64,000 bases of DNA from Diadema setosum (lineage: Eukaryota > Echinodermata > Echinoidea > Diadematoida > Diadematidae), in the NCBI RefSeq assembly GCF_964275005.1, contig NC_092699.1, positions 21,810,333 through 21,874,332 on the forward strand, in the 5' to 3' direction. The notes beneath the pieces were generated by a model, which was not told the origin of the DNA, did no database searches, and saw only the letters and a program-made list of their open reading frames with translations. The translations under genes were made by a program, and so were the position numbers. This document shows, piece by piece, positions 45,552 to 58,600 of the stretch (positions are counted from its first letter, which is position 1; each line of letters opens with the position of its first letter).

Positions 45552-46920
45552 GTAAGTTTCATTACGTACATTTGAATATATATAGCATCAGATGTAGAGT
45601 GAATATTGAAGAGTATACTCGATGAGTTTGAGGTGACAAAAATGATCGTAAGTATCAAAAGTCAAAGCTATCGTGATACGATTACGTCGCACTCCTAGTG
45701 ATTGGTGGTCGCGCGCGTACAGCCCTGTCGCGACGTACCATGTACAGGGACTGGGCTGTGTATAGTTAAGGTCAACATAGACTTCTAGATGTTAGATCCA
45801 ACATTTCCTACTACTAGGCGCCCAGAAACTCTAGTGAACACGACTAGCTAGTTGTGTTCACTAGAGTTTCTGGGCGTTTATAATTACGATGATACTAGAT
45901 TTCTAGGTCTTAAATGCTCTAAACCAGTAAACTAACGTCTAAAGCAAGTGGCCCTTGATTCGACATCTTAAGTTGCGGAATCAAAATAGCGTGCATGATC
46001 CATACGCTTGCGCTGCAACCATCGTTCGAATGCCCGTGACCATTGTTCGGCACCGGGTGACCATGGTTCGACATTCGCGATGTACTACAACCCTGTGCGC
46101 TCGCCCTGCCTATGTGAATGTATTAGCGAGCGTGCCATGTGCGGGCGAAACTGTAAGATAGTACATTGCACGGTATCGCACTACGAGAGCATGGTACTCC
46201 ATGTACTCCACACGCTGTGCGAGAGATTCAACGCATACACAACACGTTGCTGAACCATGGTGATACTGCAAATTCTGGCACAGGCACGCAGAAGATATAC
46301 ACAGGCAAGCCGCGCATGCGCGATTCGCTACTGCCCTTGCTCGCGTTAGCATGACGTCATTTTTCATTTATGAATCGGGAGCTATACTGAAGCTGCATCA
46401 TCATTGGCTCTTTACCCAGTAGTCATTTACATATTTTCCCACAACGTTATAACATATGTGTGCGACGATTTCCAGCGCGATTGGCCGAACAGTTTGATAC
46501 CAAACTCAGCATTTTTACATCAAGTCTTCGATTTTTGGCAAAATATTTTCCTGCTTCGGTGTAACCATGTATTCAGCGAAGCCATATTTTTACATGATTT
46601 TAAGGTATGAATTTGTGAAGTAGTTCGTTGTGTTCGTTGGTGTGTGTGTATCAATACATGCGATTTGTATGGTAGCGACATGTACATTGTACGGGTGTGG
46701 AGCGACACACATAAGAAGCTCAACACCACAATGCAAATTGGTCGCCATATTGTGTGGTTTGTATAGCGTTGTGTACTGATGGGAGCTCTTCAGTCGAGCT
46801 CGCTGCCATAGCCGCTACATAACACAATGGCAAGCACGCATGTTGATTGCAGCACATTGTGTACACCACACCGATCCACGGAGTAGTGAATCTCGCACAC
46901 CACGCAGTGCGGTGAAGCGG
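45552..46920. other. CpG-rich upstream region of GMPS
   Basis: Contains the perfect 23-bp hairpin at 45819-45876, three imperfect ~20-bp units around ACCATSGTTCG at about 46018-46075, and a second NRF1-like GCGCATGCGC at about 46313-46322. No coding exon is supported. Confidence 0.4.
45819..45876. repeat. Perfect 23-bp hairpin
   Basis: Arms 45819-45841 (CGCCCAGAAACTCTAGTG...) and 45854-45876 are exact complements. The 12-nt loop GACTAGCTAGTT is itself nearly palindromic. It lies between the two candidate GMPS first exons. Confidence 0.9.
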
Positions 46921-46935
46921 ACGGCCGGGCGGTCA

Positions 46936-47056
46936 GCCAATCAGCAGCCCGGCTATCTTTCTATTGCTGGTTATGGGGAATTGTCTGCGTGACGGGTGGA
47001 ATGCAAAATATAAATATCACGTAAACACTCAAGTTATCTCAATAACGGCTGCCATC
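46936..47056 (+). promoter_or_regulatory. GMPS core promoter (candidate)
   Basis: A CCAAT box in CAGCCAATCAGC (about 46936-46947) is followed by a TATA-like AAATATAAATATC (about 47006-47018) and then CAATAACGGCTGCCATC directly before the ATG at 47057. GCCATCATGG around the start is a strong initiation context and also a YY1-like word. Confidence 0.45.
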
Positions 47057-48982
47057 ATGGCTGTAGGTATACACGCTGTACAGATTCAATGCAGATAAAT
47101 GGACTAGTAACTTTGAAACTTAGAATGAAACGAGTCTATATGTGTTGCTGTGCAACTTTACTTACCCGTTACTTACCTGTTAACCGCTTATGCGAGTTGA
47201 CCCGGGAGGGTCGCGACAATGATTTCGGGGGTCTGGCGACGTGGCCCACAGTTGTGCTCTTTGGAACACGTGTGGAGGTAGTTGCATAGTTTGAATTTTG
47301 CACTTGATATGCGCCATTTTTTATTCATGAATTTCAATGAATTTTTATTTGTAAGAGTGCACCCTGTCGAACCAAGGGCCACTTGCTCTAATACTGTAGA
47401 TCTGTTTGTTGCTAAAAATCCTGTAATGAGCTCATGTTTGTGATGTGAGACACGTACTGACGTAGACAAGAGTAATGTTAGAGAGTAAAACCCCAGATTT
47501 CGGCCGGCTTCCAGAATCCGGACAATTATCACTTATCACATTCACAAGTCATCAAATTCTACTGTCACAACACATGCTTATCACATCGTTTCACATGCTG
47601 GCACACTCGTTCACCACAGGGAAGTGCTGGAGTCGCCTCCAAAAATCCATCCAAAATCCCAAATTTTGCCGTAAAAAATGCAAAATCGCTGCAATTTTTT
47701 TTTCCAAAGCACGCATGAATTAGGCCCCATGTTAAGAATCGGGGTCACCGAAAAAGTGCTAAAAATTGAAAAATTAAGCTGTTCTGTTGTGAGATTTTTC
47801 GTTTATTGCAAGCTTAGAGTGTGATGGTATCCTCAAAAACACAAAATAAAAACAAAATCTCCGTATGTGCTGATGCAGTGAATAAATGTACAGGGGCTGA
47901 ATGCAAGTGCTGAGTCACCAGAATTCAGACACGAACAGGCGCTGCAACATCCCTTATGCAACTTTGCAGCAATAAGGTATGGCGCGTGCTCACTTTCCAC
48001 CGGCCTTGTATGCGTATTGACATTGAATAGCACGTGTCTGAATTCTGGAGAGGCTGTCTGAAAACTGGGGGATTATCAGGGTGATAATATTTGGGGATGT
48101 TGTGAAATTTTATGATATATTTAACAAAATCAGTATTGAGAAAAAAAAAGTAGTTTGATATCTTAAACATATATACATTGTTATGTTAATAGATATAATT
48201 TTGAATGTATTATTAGAGTTGAACAAAAATATGACTGAATGAGTGATGAATGCACTGAACGTTGACCATGAATGACTGGCACGGCTACAAAGCAGAAAAA
48301 CATGCTGAATCATTGGCTAGGTTATGGCTCCATGTTGGTCTGTGGCCCCGCTATGGACAGGTTAAAATATAATGTGCCTGTGGGAAACAAAATTTGTGGC
48401 AGCTGGCCATGTTAGACAGGTGGCCCCTATACACAGGGTCTATAACAGGGCTTCTCTTTTTGGGAGGAGGAGGGATTTTTCAGTGGCCGCTATATAGACA
48501 GGTGGCCGCTAAGGCAGGTTTGACTGTAGTTACAGTCTAGATTTCAAATTCCACTTGCCCATACTGCACCAAAATTACAGGAATACTTATAGCCTATTTT
48601 CAATCACTTGTATAGATTTGAACCAAATCGGTTATCGAGAAGTGCAATGTGGCTCTGAAATGTACCAAAGGATCTTAAAATGTCTTGTACTGGACTTTGT
48701 AGACTTAGGCATGGTATTCAAAAGCATAGCATGTAATTGGGCATGCCTTCTAACAAAGAAGACAGTTCAAATGGATGTTTGGTATATAATGCAGCATGGT
48801 GTGCAGAAAGAGAGAGATGTTGATTACTTGTGATTTTGATTGAAATTGATAGAATAAAAGTTGTTTTTTTTTTCCTTGATAATCCAGATTCAATCATGAA
48901 TGGGGACCTTAATCACAAGACTGTCAACGGAGGATGTGGAGAAAAGATTGTGATCCTTGATGCAGGAGCTCAGTATGGCAAG
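47057..48982 (+). CDS. GMPS: GMP synthase [glutamine-hydrolysing], first two coding exons (gene continues beyond window)
   Basis: GMP synthase amidates XMP to GMP with glutamine and ATP in the cytosol, the last step of guanine nucleotide synthesis. Exon 48888-48982 encodes NHKTVNGGCGEK and then IVILDAGAQYGK. That last motif is the start of the class I glutamine amidotransferase domain, nearly identical to human VVILDAGAQYGK. The donor is AAG|GTACAG. The exon at 47057-47066 (ATGGCTGTAG, strong start context) ends in phase 1 and joins in frame to give MAVDSIMNGDLNHK. An internal ATG at 48896 is a possible alternative start. The next expected exon, beginning VIDRRVRE in vertebrates, was not found before the window end. 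The catalytic Cys-His-Glu triad and the ATP pyrophosphatase domain are therefore outside the window. Transposons, including the nested LTR pair, occupy the following intron. Confidence 0.78.
47067..48334. other. GMPS intron 1, nothing coding
   Basis: No further exon is supported. The open frames at 47089-47289 and 47475-47723 lack splice context and similarity. Confidence 0.45.
48335..48526. mobile_element. pogo/Tigger-type MITE end
   Basis: The right end AAGGCAGGTTTGACTG is, on the other strand, CAGTCAAACCTGCCTT, a Tigger-like terminus. The repeated GGTGGCCGCTA and TGGCCSCTAT words are typical of these elements. The left end was not located. Confidence 0.5.
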
Positions 48983-49723
48983 GTACAGTGTACTGACAAA
49001 TAATGCATGTCTGCTATTAAACTGGTGATAGGAAAAGACTTTTGTTTTCCAAACAAACTCTTTGACAACTGCTAAGATTTGTCTCAAATGTCCCTATGTC
49101 TTACTCGGCATAGCAACTACACTCCAATCTGCATTATTCTGCCAACAGCATGCAGCTTTTTATTGTGGTTTGTCATAAACATGTGTGTGACGGAGATACT
49201 GGGAGATTAGTATTGCCCTCATATGAAACCTACGGTCTTCTTGTTTGTAGACATTTTGTACATGCTGCATTTTAGGAGAAGTATGTTAAACGCAATGTCT
49301 ATCACAACCATGTCAAAGTGTACCAAAAGATCAGTCCATTTCTCATTTAAATGGCAAGATTTTGGTGTTCACATTTCCCAGTGAGTACGGGCTTTGCCAT
49401 CCAAGTTATCATTTTCAATAATTATTGTGTATTTGCCATGCCCTGGAAACCAAGACAGCTGGATTGATATGAACTGCAAATATAAATTCTGGTGATGGCA
49501 CATCCGTTTTCATTTGCGGCATTATATTTTTCTTTGTTCTCATGCTGAAATGAAATGAAATGAAATAGTATGCAAGAAAGTTCTAGGCCATATCCTCAGC
49601 TCTTTAGCAATATGTATGCATTAATGTTCTTTCATCAGTTGTTAATTTTTACTTAGTTTAGGCACTTAAGCTGAGAGTGGAAATGCTGCAGTTAATGCTT
49701 GCTTTGGATAGTTCATACTGGGG
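48983..49723. other. GMPS intron, nothing recognised
   Basis: AT-rich, with a three-unit AAATG remnant near 49547-49565. No exon seen. Confidence 0.45.
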
Positions 49724-51020
49724 CAAGTCCAAGCTATTTTGCACCAGTAACGCGTGGGACATCACAAGAAGATTTAGCCCTATATTGCACTGTTAAGATT
49801 GAATTTCATATGTTGGGCTGCTTTTGATAGCTAGTAGGTATCTTCGTTCAAAACAATAGAAATAATGAGAATCACGCGTTCAGTATTCTCTTTATGCAAA
49901 TTTATTCTCCAGTAACGCGTGGGACCAGAAAGATTGTCCTTTTTTTTCTTCTTTTACTTTTTATCTCAATTATTGTGAAAATACTTGGTATACTATAAAA
50001 TCATTACAAACATCTTTTTCTACAACAATAACTGTACCTGAAACAAAATATTTCAGAAAAAATCATGAAACTATTTTCTCTTAAGGTCAATTATAGAAAG
50101 ATAGGTATAGTAACGCGTGGGACATTTTTGTCACTATGAATATTGTGATGTGAATTGCACATTTACTCAGAGAAACTTTAATATGTGGTACTAATTATCT
50201 AAATAGATGTATTTCTAATAAATTCTTGCAAATTTCAATGATTTAGACCCACCAGAACAATAGATATAATAAAAAATATGAAATGCCTGTGTTATCCTTT
50301 ATTTTTTGACATTTGACTTTGAATGTGACCTTGCAAGTAGCATGTAATGATCTTTTGTGAATTATTTATCCAAAGTGGAACTTTTCACCAAATTTCAAGT
50401 CAGAATTCAGAAAATTACTAAAAATCCCTCAATAATGTACACATTTCCCACAGAAGACTAAGATTTAGTACACTTCCACTGACTTGTACACAAATCGTCC
50501 CTTGCGTTACTGAAATGTCCCACGCGTTACTAAATTTAATTAAAAATTGCAAGTATGACTATGAGATTTATAAGACTAACTTTTTATCTCTTGGATATGA
50601 TTAGGTCCATTGTGAATTTGGTCTTTTGAAAGTTTCAAGTCAATTTAATCATTAACTTTTATGCAAATGAGAAATAATGACCTAAAAAAGTAACGCGTGG
50701 GACATGCTAATTTTGGCCAATCCCTCATTTGCATATTTAATCAGTTGAGAAACTGAAAATCATAGTCATGATAACTTGTTATTCAGACTTAAGGTCACCA
50801 TACTTATTTCCATAAAAACTTGTAAAATTTAAAAGATATATTTTAAAATGCAGAATTTTGAATGTCCCACGCGTTACTCTAAATTTTTTTTAGAGTTTAG
50901 GATTTTTACTTTTTCTTTTTGAAATTCATGTATTCTAACTTCTTAGCTTTAAAATGATACCAAGTAGATTGACCCATTTTGAATTTTCAGTCTTGTGTGA
51001 TCAAATAGCTTGGACTTGCC
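49724..51020. mobile_element. 1.3-kb inverted-repeat element with six AGTAACGCGTGGGACA motifs
   Basis: The left end GGGCAAGTCCAAGCTATTTT pairs with the right end AAATAGCTTGGACTTGCCC. ACT on both flanks may be a 3-bp target duplication. Six near-identical copies of AGTAACGCGTGGGACA occur inside: forward at about 49746, 49911, 50109 and 50689, and reversed at about 50516 and 50863. At least two decayed versions occur (near 49872 and 50496). The remaining interior is AT-rich with no ORF. The motif spacing suggests subterminal binding sites for a transposase or another DNA-binding protein. Superfamily unknown. Confidence 0.75.
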
Positions 51021-51451
51021 CACTGATAGAAGGGCTGTTGAACAATATGTTGAACAAAGTGTTGAACAATATGGGTTACAGTAAAATCTAGTTTATATCC
51101 TATACTTTCTTCAAGGGAAATCACCCAAAACATGTATGTGAATTAAACAAGTGCCAAAATTAGAAAAACACATCGAGATATTGTCGTGCACATGGCAGAT
51201 TGTCGCTAGGCTGTGGGAGTGCGCATAGGGTTAATGACATTCTGCTACACACAGGGACGTGCGTTAACAACATTCTGCTGTGTGCATGACGATATTTGAG
51301 GAAAATCAGCACTTCTGTTTAAAAACGTTATGGATAGTTTGGGTTTTCAAATCCATGTGACATCATCATTAGATAAAAGACTACAATACTCGATGATATT
51401 ACAGTAGTGAAATGATATGATTTTTAAAATGTAAAGAGAATCCTACACCAA
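51021..51451. other. GMPS intron, nothing recognised
   Basis: Contains a short local repeat GTTGAACAATATG (about 51038-51070); otherwise featureless. Confidence 0.45.
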
Positions 51452-51601
51452 AGCTGCACACTGGCACTGGTCCGACAGTCTGGACCGGACAACAAATCAC
51501 TGTTGGACCAGTAACTCTGTCAAGAATGGACCAGTAAAAATAGAGAAACTGGGTATCCGCTGGTCAGACCAGTAGGAAAAAAAAATGGGTTAGTGTGCAG
51601 C
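51452..51601. mobile_element. Short MITE with GCTGCACACT ends
   Basis: The left end GCTGCACACTGGCACTGGTC pairs imperfectly with the right end GACCAGTAGG...GTTAGTGTGCAGC. It is about 150 bp and resembles small hAT-type MITEs. Confidence 0.55.
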
Positions 51602-52630
51602 CATGGCTATACAATGTCATTTTCCATGAAAAATCTATATTTTCTTGATATTTGTAATTGGTATGTTGAAAAGGGTAGACTTATAATACATCAGTTTGCA
51701 TTCTAAAGAGATAAGTCAGATGTTCTTTCATTACACTGAAAAAATAATATATGATCCAATTGTCCAATTTGCCTCAATCTATTTTTTTGATTTTTTTTTT
51801 TTAAACACTAGTAGTAGTATAAATTCTGCATTCACTTGTTACGACCAAAATCACTCTGAGAATGATCGCACAAAAGAAACAATCAACTAATGTTCAGGCG
51901 GTTTATTAACAGGGATATTGTGGGTACAGACTCGTAATCGGTTTTCACATCAGTACAATAATGATCAAGAGAAGCAATTATAAATCAGTAATAAAATCAC
52001 TTACACGCATTACAGCCCAAATCGTAATCACGATGTTATATAGTCCCTTGGTGATGTCTAACTACGATGTTCGATGCACAGATGAATGGTCCTTGATGCA
52101 CCGATGAATGATTCCTCCGACGTAAATCCAGAGGCACGGGTTGCAATAATCCACGTTATAGATCCGGGGTAAATTCCACGATATGTACGTCCACAGCGAA
52201 ACGTGCGGAATCCACAGGAAACGGGCAGAATCCAAATGTTATGACGACCACGTCCAGTTGATGCGTTGAATGATGATTCACTTTATAATGTCCAGCAAAG
52301 AAACCAGCCCGTCAACAGCTTTGCCGTAATAATGTCCGTTGACACTAAAATATGGAGTCTATCTCCAACGTAGGCAAATTAATTCTCTGCAAGCAAAATG
52401 TCTCCCAGGCCTTATCTCCACAAACACAGTTTGTATAGCAGGTCAGCAGGTAACACAGGACTGACTATAACAAGTCGCTTCAGAGCCAGAAGTGACGTAA
52501 CTCTCAGAGCAGAGGTGTTGGGTACTCTGCCTACCTCAGAATTTCTCCTGCTTATATACTATCCATTCACCCCTTTCTAGTACATTCTGTAATTTTCTCC
52601 AACCTGGGGCCACATACCTGAACATACTAG

Positions 52631-55600
52631 TGTCACAAATGTACACACAAGTAGTTATGTACATGTATCAAGGCTGTATGCATGGTTGTTTAATGTGTAT
52701 GTACACAGGGTGACCAGATTAATGGAGAACATTCTATATGATATAGATATAGTACATACAGGCTGACCAGATCAGTGGAGAATTTTCTACATGGTATACA
52801 ATGTAGCTACAGTACATGTATGCATGTGACAGCAAATACATTATAGCTCACTCAATCTAGAATGATTTAACCCATTCCAGAAAATTCTAGGAAGTGCTGG
52901 CTGAGTGAGGCCCTGCCCTTGTAACCCAATGTGATTGGTAGTTAATTTTGGCAATGATGTTATGCACATATTAGGCAGTGAGTCATCCAGGATTCCTGGA
53001 ATTTGGACTTGCTAGTATGTTCAGGTATGTGGCCCCAGGTTGGAGAAAATTACAGAATGTACTAGAAAGGGGTGAATGGATAGTATATAAGCAGGAGAAA
53101 TTCTGAGGTAGGCAGAGTACCCAACACCTCTGCTCTGAGAGTTACGTCACTTCTGGCTCTGAAGCGACTTGTTATAGTCAGTCCTGTGTTACCTGCTGAC
53201 CTGCTATACAAACTGTGTTTGTGGAGATAAGGCCTGGGAGACATTTTGCCTGCAGAGAATTAATTTGCCTACATTGGAGAGAGACTCCATATTTTAGTGT
53301 CAACGGACATTATTACGGCAAAGCTGTGACGGGCTGGATTCCTTGCTGGACATTATAAAGTGAATCATCATTCAACGCATCAACTGGACGTGGTCGTCAT
53401 AACGTTTGGATTTTGCACGTTTCGCCGTGGACATACACCTTGTTTATCGTGGAATTTACCCTGGATCTATAATGTGGATTATTGCAACCTGTGCCTCTGG
53501 ATTTACGTCGGAGGAATCATTCATCGGTGCATCAAGGACCATTCATCTGTGCATCGAACATCGTAGTTAGACATCACCAAGGGACTATATAACATCGTGA
53601 TTACGATTTGGGCTGTAATGCGTGTAAGTGATTGTATTACTGATTTATAATTGTTTCTCTTGATCATTATTGTACTGATGTGAAAACCGATTACCAGTCT
53701 GTACCCACAATATCACTGTTAATAAACCGCCTGAACATCAGTTGATTGTTTCTTTTGTGCGATCATTCTCAGAGTGATTTTGGTCGTAACAAAATTGGGG
53801 GCTTGTGTCCGAGAAGTGAATTTAAAGCCAAACTTAGAATTTGGAACGTTCCGGAATCCAGAATATTGGTACAGACAAAATACCAGTTGAGTTGATTGTT
53901 CAATTGTACATTGTGTGTATACATTGTGACAATGTCAATCAGTACAATGGATGTTCAGGCATTTGTTCAGAGGACAGATTTGTCCCTCAAAGATTTGCAA
54001 AGGTTACGCAAATGTGATTTGACTGCTATTGCACAGCATTTGAATGTTGATGTTCCACAAGGTGTAAGAAAGGCAGAGATTCTTGACTTGGTAGCTGGTC
54101 ACATGGAGCTCAAAGAAGACATTGACATTCCAGATCGAGCTCAAATTTCAGATCAAACACGGCTTGAGCTTGCGAAATTGGAAATGGAGAAAGAGAAGAT
54201 GAGATTAGAACTAGAAAGAGAGCAAAGGGCTAGAGAAATGGAAATGAAGGAAAGGGAATGGGCTAGAGAAATGGAATTAAAGGAAAGAGAAAGGGAAAGA
54301 GAGAGGGAAAGAGAACAAAGAGAAATGGAAATGAAGGAAAGGGAAAGGGCTAGAGAAGTAGAAAGAGAAATTGAAATGAAGAAAATTGAAGTGGAGCAAC
54401 AACTGAAATTGCGTGAGATGGAATTGACTCATGCACAAACTGTTGGAAATCGTGAAAGGGCTCCCTCTGAATTTGATTTGGCCAAGAACATTCGATTGGT
54501 GCCAAAGTTTGAGGAAAACAGAGTTGATGCATACTTTGTGTCATTTGAGAAGGTGGCTAACAGTTTGAAATGGCCACAGGAATTTTGGCCCATGCTCCTT
54601 CAAAGTGTGTTTGTCGGCAAAGCAGCTGATGTGTACTCATCTCTCTCTGAAGAGCAATCACGTGACTATGCTACAGTCAAGAAGGCAGTGTTGAATGCGT
54701 ATGAGTTGGTGCCAGAGGCGTACAGACATAAGTTCAGAAATTCGTACCGCAAACCAGGCCAGACACATGTTGAGTTTGCTCGTGAAAAAGAAATGATGTT
54801 TGATAGGTGGTATAGATCCCTGAAAGTGGATCAGGATTTTGATAACCTACGTGAGGTTGTTCTCTTGGAAGAATTCAAAAAGAGTGTTGCTTTCAGTGTG
54901 AGGTCGCATTTGGATGATCACAAAGTGACAAGTTTGCATAAAGCAGCCTTGATGGCTGATGAGTATGAGCTGACCCACAGAAATGACAACAGACCACCTT
55001 TCAGGAATTTCTCTGGAAACAAGAGAGACAAAACTGAGTCGAGCAATCCAAAGAATGCTGGTTCTGGAAAAGGCACGAGTTCTGAAACTTCATCGGCACC
55101 AAAGCCTCAATCTGACAAAGGGTCCAGTACAAGTGCAAATGTCATCAAATGTTTTCACTGTAACAAGACAGGGCATGTAAAGTCACAGTGTTGGAAGTTG
55201 CAAAACAAAACAAAGAAGGACATGGGATTTGTTATGTCAAAAAGTGTCCTACCCGAAAATAGTGTCCCTTTCAGTGAAACACAGGCCATTGAAAGTCGAT
55301 CTCCCAAATTCAAAGATAGGACTAAGCAGGTGGATGAGAGCTATCGTAGCTTTTTGTTTGATGGTGAGGTGACCCCATGTACTTCTGGTGAGGCAGGTAA
55401 ACCAGTAGTCATCCTGCGGGATACAGGGGCCTCTCAGTCATTGATGGTGGATGGTGGTATGACTTTTCCACCAGATAGTGCAGTGAATGCAAAAGTCTTG
55501 ATTCAGACTGTTGATGGCAGTTATATGTCAGTACCACTGTATAGAGTGGATTTGAAGTGTGACCTAGTTTCTGGTCCTGTCACTGTTGGAGTTGTTCCTG

Positions 55601-58600
55601 AGTTGCCCATGGTAGGCATTGACTTCCTGTTGGGGAATGACTTGGCTGGGGATAAGGTGGTTGCGTCTCCAGTTGTTTCGGATAAACCAGTGGTGGTTGC
55701 TGAAACTGAGCAGTTGCAGGAGGAGTTTCCTGGGATTTTCCCAGATTGTGTTGTGACTAGGTCTCAGGCTCGTAGAGCTGTTCAAGATGATGCGGACTCT
55801 GTTGATGTGGAGGAGAATTCCGGTGTTTGGTTGGCAGAAACCTTTTTCAAGGATCTGAATGATGGGGTTGCTGTATTAGGCTCCGAGGCTAACAGTGATG
55901 GACTGTTTAGCAAGTCTTCCTTGGTTGAAGCACAGCAGGCAGACTCTGAGTTGAAAGGCTTGTCTCAGACGGCGTGTTCTGAGGCTGAGGCTGAAAAGGT
56001 CCCTGAGTGCTATTATGTCAAAGATGGCATTTTGATGAGGAAGTGGAGACCTCCCCATAGGCCAGCTGATGAGGATTGGACGGTGGTCCGTCAAGTTGTT
56101 GTCCCTCCCTGTTACCGCGGTGAGATCTTGAGGATTGCTCACGAGTTACCAGTTGGCGGTCATTTAGGCGTCAGAAAGACAAAGGATCGGATCATGAGGC
56201 ATTTCTATTGGCCAGGGTTGAATGTGGATGTGGCTGAGTTTTGCAAGACTTGTCACACATGTCAGGTGGCTGGTAAACCACAGCATTCAGTGAAGCCGGC
56301 GCCATTGATTCCGATACCTGCGTTTGAAGAACCATTCAGTCGGGTTCTAGTTGACTGTGTTGGACCTTTGCCTAGGACTAGGTCGGGTCATAAGTACCTC
56401 TTGACAATCATGGATATGTCTACACGGTTTCCAGAGGCTATCCCATTGCGAAATATCACTGCTAAGACTGTGGTAGATGCTCTAGTGCAGTTTTTCACTA
56501 GGTATGGGTTGCCCAAGGAAGTGCAGTCTGACCAAGGGTCAAATTTCATGTCAGGCATATTTCAAGAGGTGATGTATCGTTTGGGTGTGAAGCAGCTGAA
56601 GTCGTCAGCTTACCATCCCCAATCCCAAGGTGCGTTGGAGCGCTACCACCAGACCCTAAAGACAATGATTAGGGCATTTTGTGAGGAGTATCCCGAGGAT
56701 TGGGATAAGGGCATCCCTTTCCTGCTATTCGCAACGAGGGACTCCCCAAATGAGTCGACGGGTTTCAGCCCATTTGAGTTGGTGTACGGTCATGAAGTTA
56801 GGGGCCCACTGAAGCTCATCAAAGAGAAATTCATGACTGAGGATGATGAGGTCCACCTACTTGACTATGTGTCAAAGTTTCGTGAAAGGCTTTCAAAGGC
56901 TTGTGAGGTAGCTAGGAAACACTTGAAAGTGTCACAAGACTCAATGAAGAGAAAGGCAGACAAAAATGCCAAAGCCCGAACCTTCAAACCAGGTGACAAA
57001 GTTCTTGTACTGCTGCCCATACAAGGTGAACCACTGAAAGCCAAGTTCAGTGGCCCATACTGTGTCAAAAAGAAACTCAATGATGTGAACTATGTGATCA
57101 GTACGCCAGACAGACGAAAAGATCAGAGGGTGTGTCATGTAAACATGCTGAAAGAGTACTATGAGAGAAAGGCTAGTCAGCCTGTAGGTGTAGCTCAGGT
57201 GGTAGAAGAAGTAGTAGATGAAGAGGGAGAAGCCCAAGATGAGAATGGAAGTGCGCCCTCTAGTGCCAGGTTGTCTAACTCAGAGATGTTAGGGAAAGTA
57301 GATGAGGCACTGGACTACCTACCTGAAAATCAGAGGAAAGATGTGACTAATCTGTTACATGAGTACAAAGAATTGTGTAAAGACAAACCAGGCTGCACCC
57401 CTCTGACTGTACATGATGTTGATGTAGGAGATGCTGACCCTATCAAGCAAAACCCTTACAGACTAAACCCGAGCAAACTGCAAAAAGTACGGGAAGAGGT
57501 TCAGTACATGTTAGACAATGACATAATAGAACCGAGTAAAAGCAGTTGGAGCTCCCCAATCGTCATGGTGCCCAAACCGGATGGGTCTCAAAGATTCTGT
57601 ATAGATTACCGAAAGGTAAACGCCGTGACGAAAACAGATTCTTTCCCTATTCCCAGACTAGAAGACTGCATTGACAGGGTCGGAAATTCTGCATATGTCA
57701 GTAAAATAGACCTTCTAAAGGGATACTGGCAAGTGCCCTTGACCGACAAAGCCAGGGAGATTTCTGCCTTTGCTACACCAGATGGCTTGTTCCAATGCAA
57801 AGTAATGCCATTCGGCATGAAAAATGCTCCGGCCACCTTCCAACGGCTAACAAACCAAATCATTGCCGGACTTGACAACTGTGTAGTATACATTGATGAC
57901 ATCCTAGTGTATAGTGACACGTGGGAAGAGCACATTACACACTTGCGGCAACTTTTTGATCGACTCAAGGAGGCCGGATTGGTGATTAATCTGGCAAAGA
58001 GTGAATTTGCAAAGGCCAAAGTGGTGTATCTCGGGCATGTAGTCGGTCAGGGACAGGTATTGCCAAGAGAAGCCAAGGTAGAAGCTATACTAGGCTTTCC
58101 CATTCCCCAATCCAAGAAGGAGTTGCTCAGATTCCTGGGCATGGCTGGTTTCTACAGGAAATTTGTGCCAAATTTCAGCACTGTAGTCACCCCCCTAACA
58201 AACCTGCTGAAGGGTAAGGCAAAGTACACCTGGACTGATGAGTGTCAAAGGGCCTTCGAGAAACTAAAAGCAGTCCTTGCTAATGAGCCTGTTCTGGCAG
58301 CTCCTGACTTCCAAAAGCCATTCAAAGTGGCAATCGATGCTAGTGATGTAGGAGTGGGAGCGGTTTTGCTCCAAGAAGATGAAGAAGGCACTGAACGACC
58401 GGTTAGCTACTTTTCCAAAAAGTTGAACGCATACCAAAAGAAATACTCAACTATCGAGAAGGAGGCTCTCAGTCTCATCCTTGCCCTCCAGCAATATGAA
58501 GTGTACTTGACAAATAGCAAAGGGGAGATCACGGTCTATACTGACCACAACCCCTTGATCTTTTTAGACAGGTTCAAAATGAAGAACAATAGACTGTTCA

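Noticed and set aside
52398-52580. 60-codon frame that recurs three times in the window
   Set aside because: It is an antisense frame of the Gmr1-like LTR repeated by the nested insertion, not a gene.
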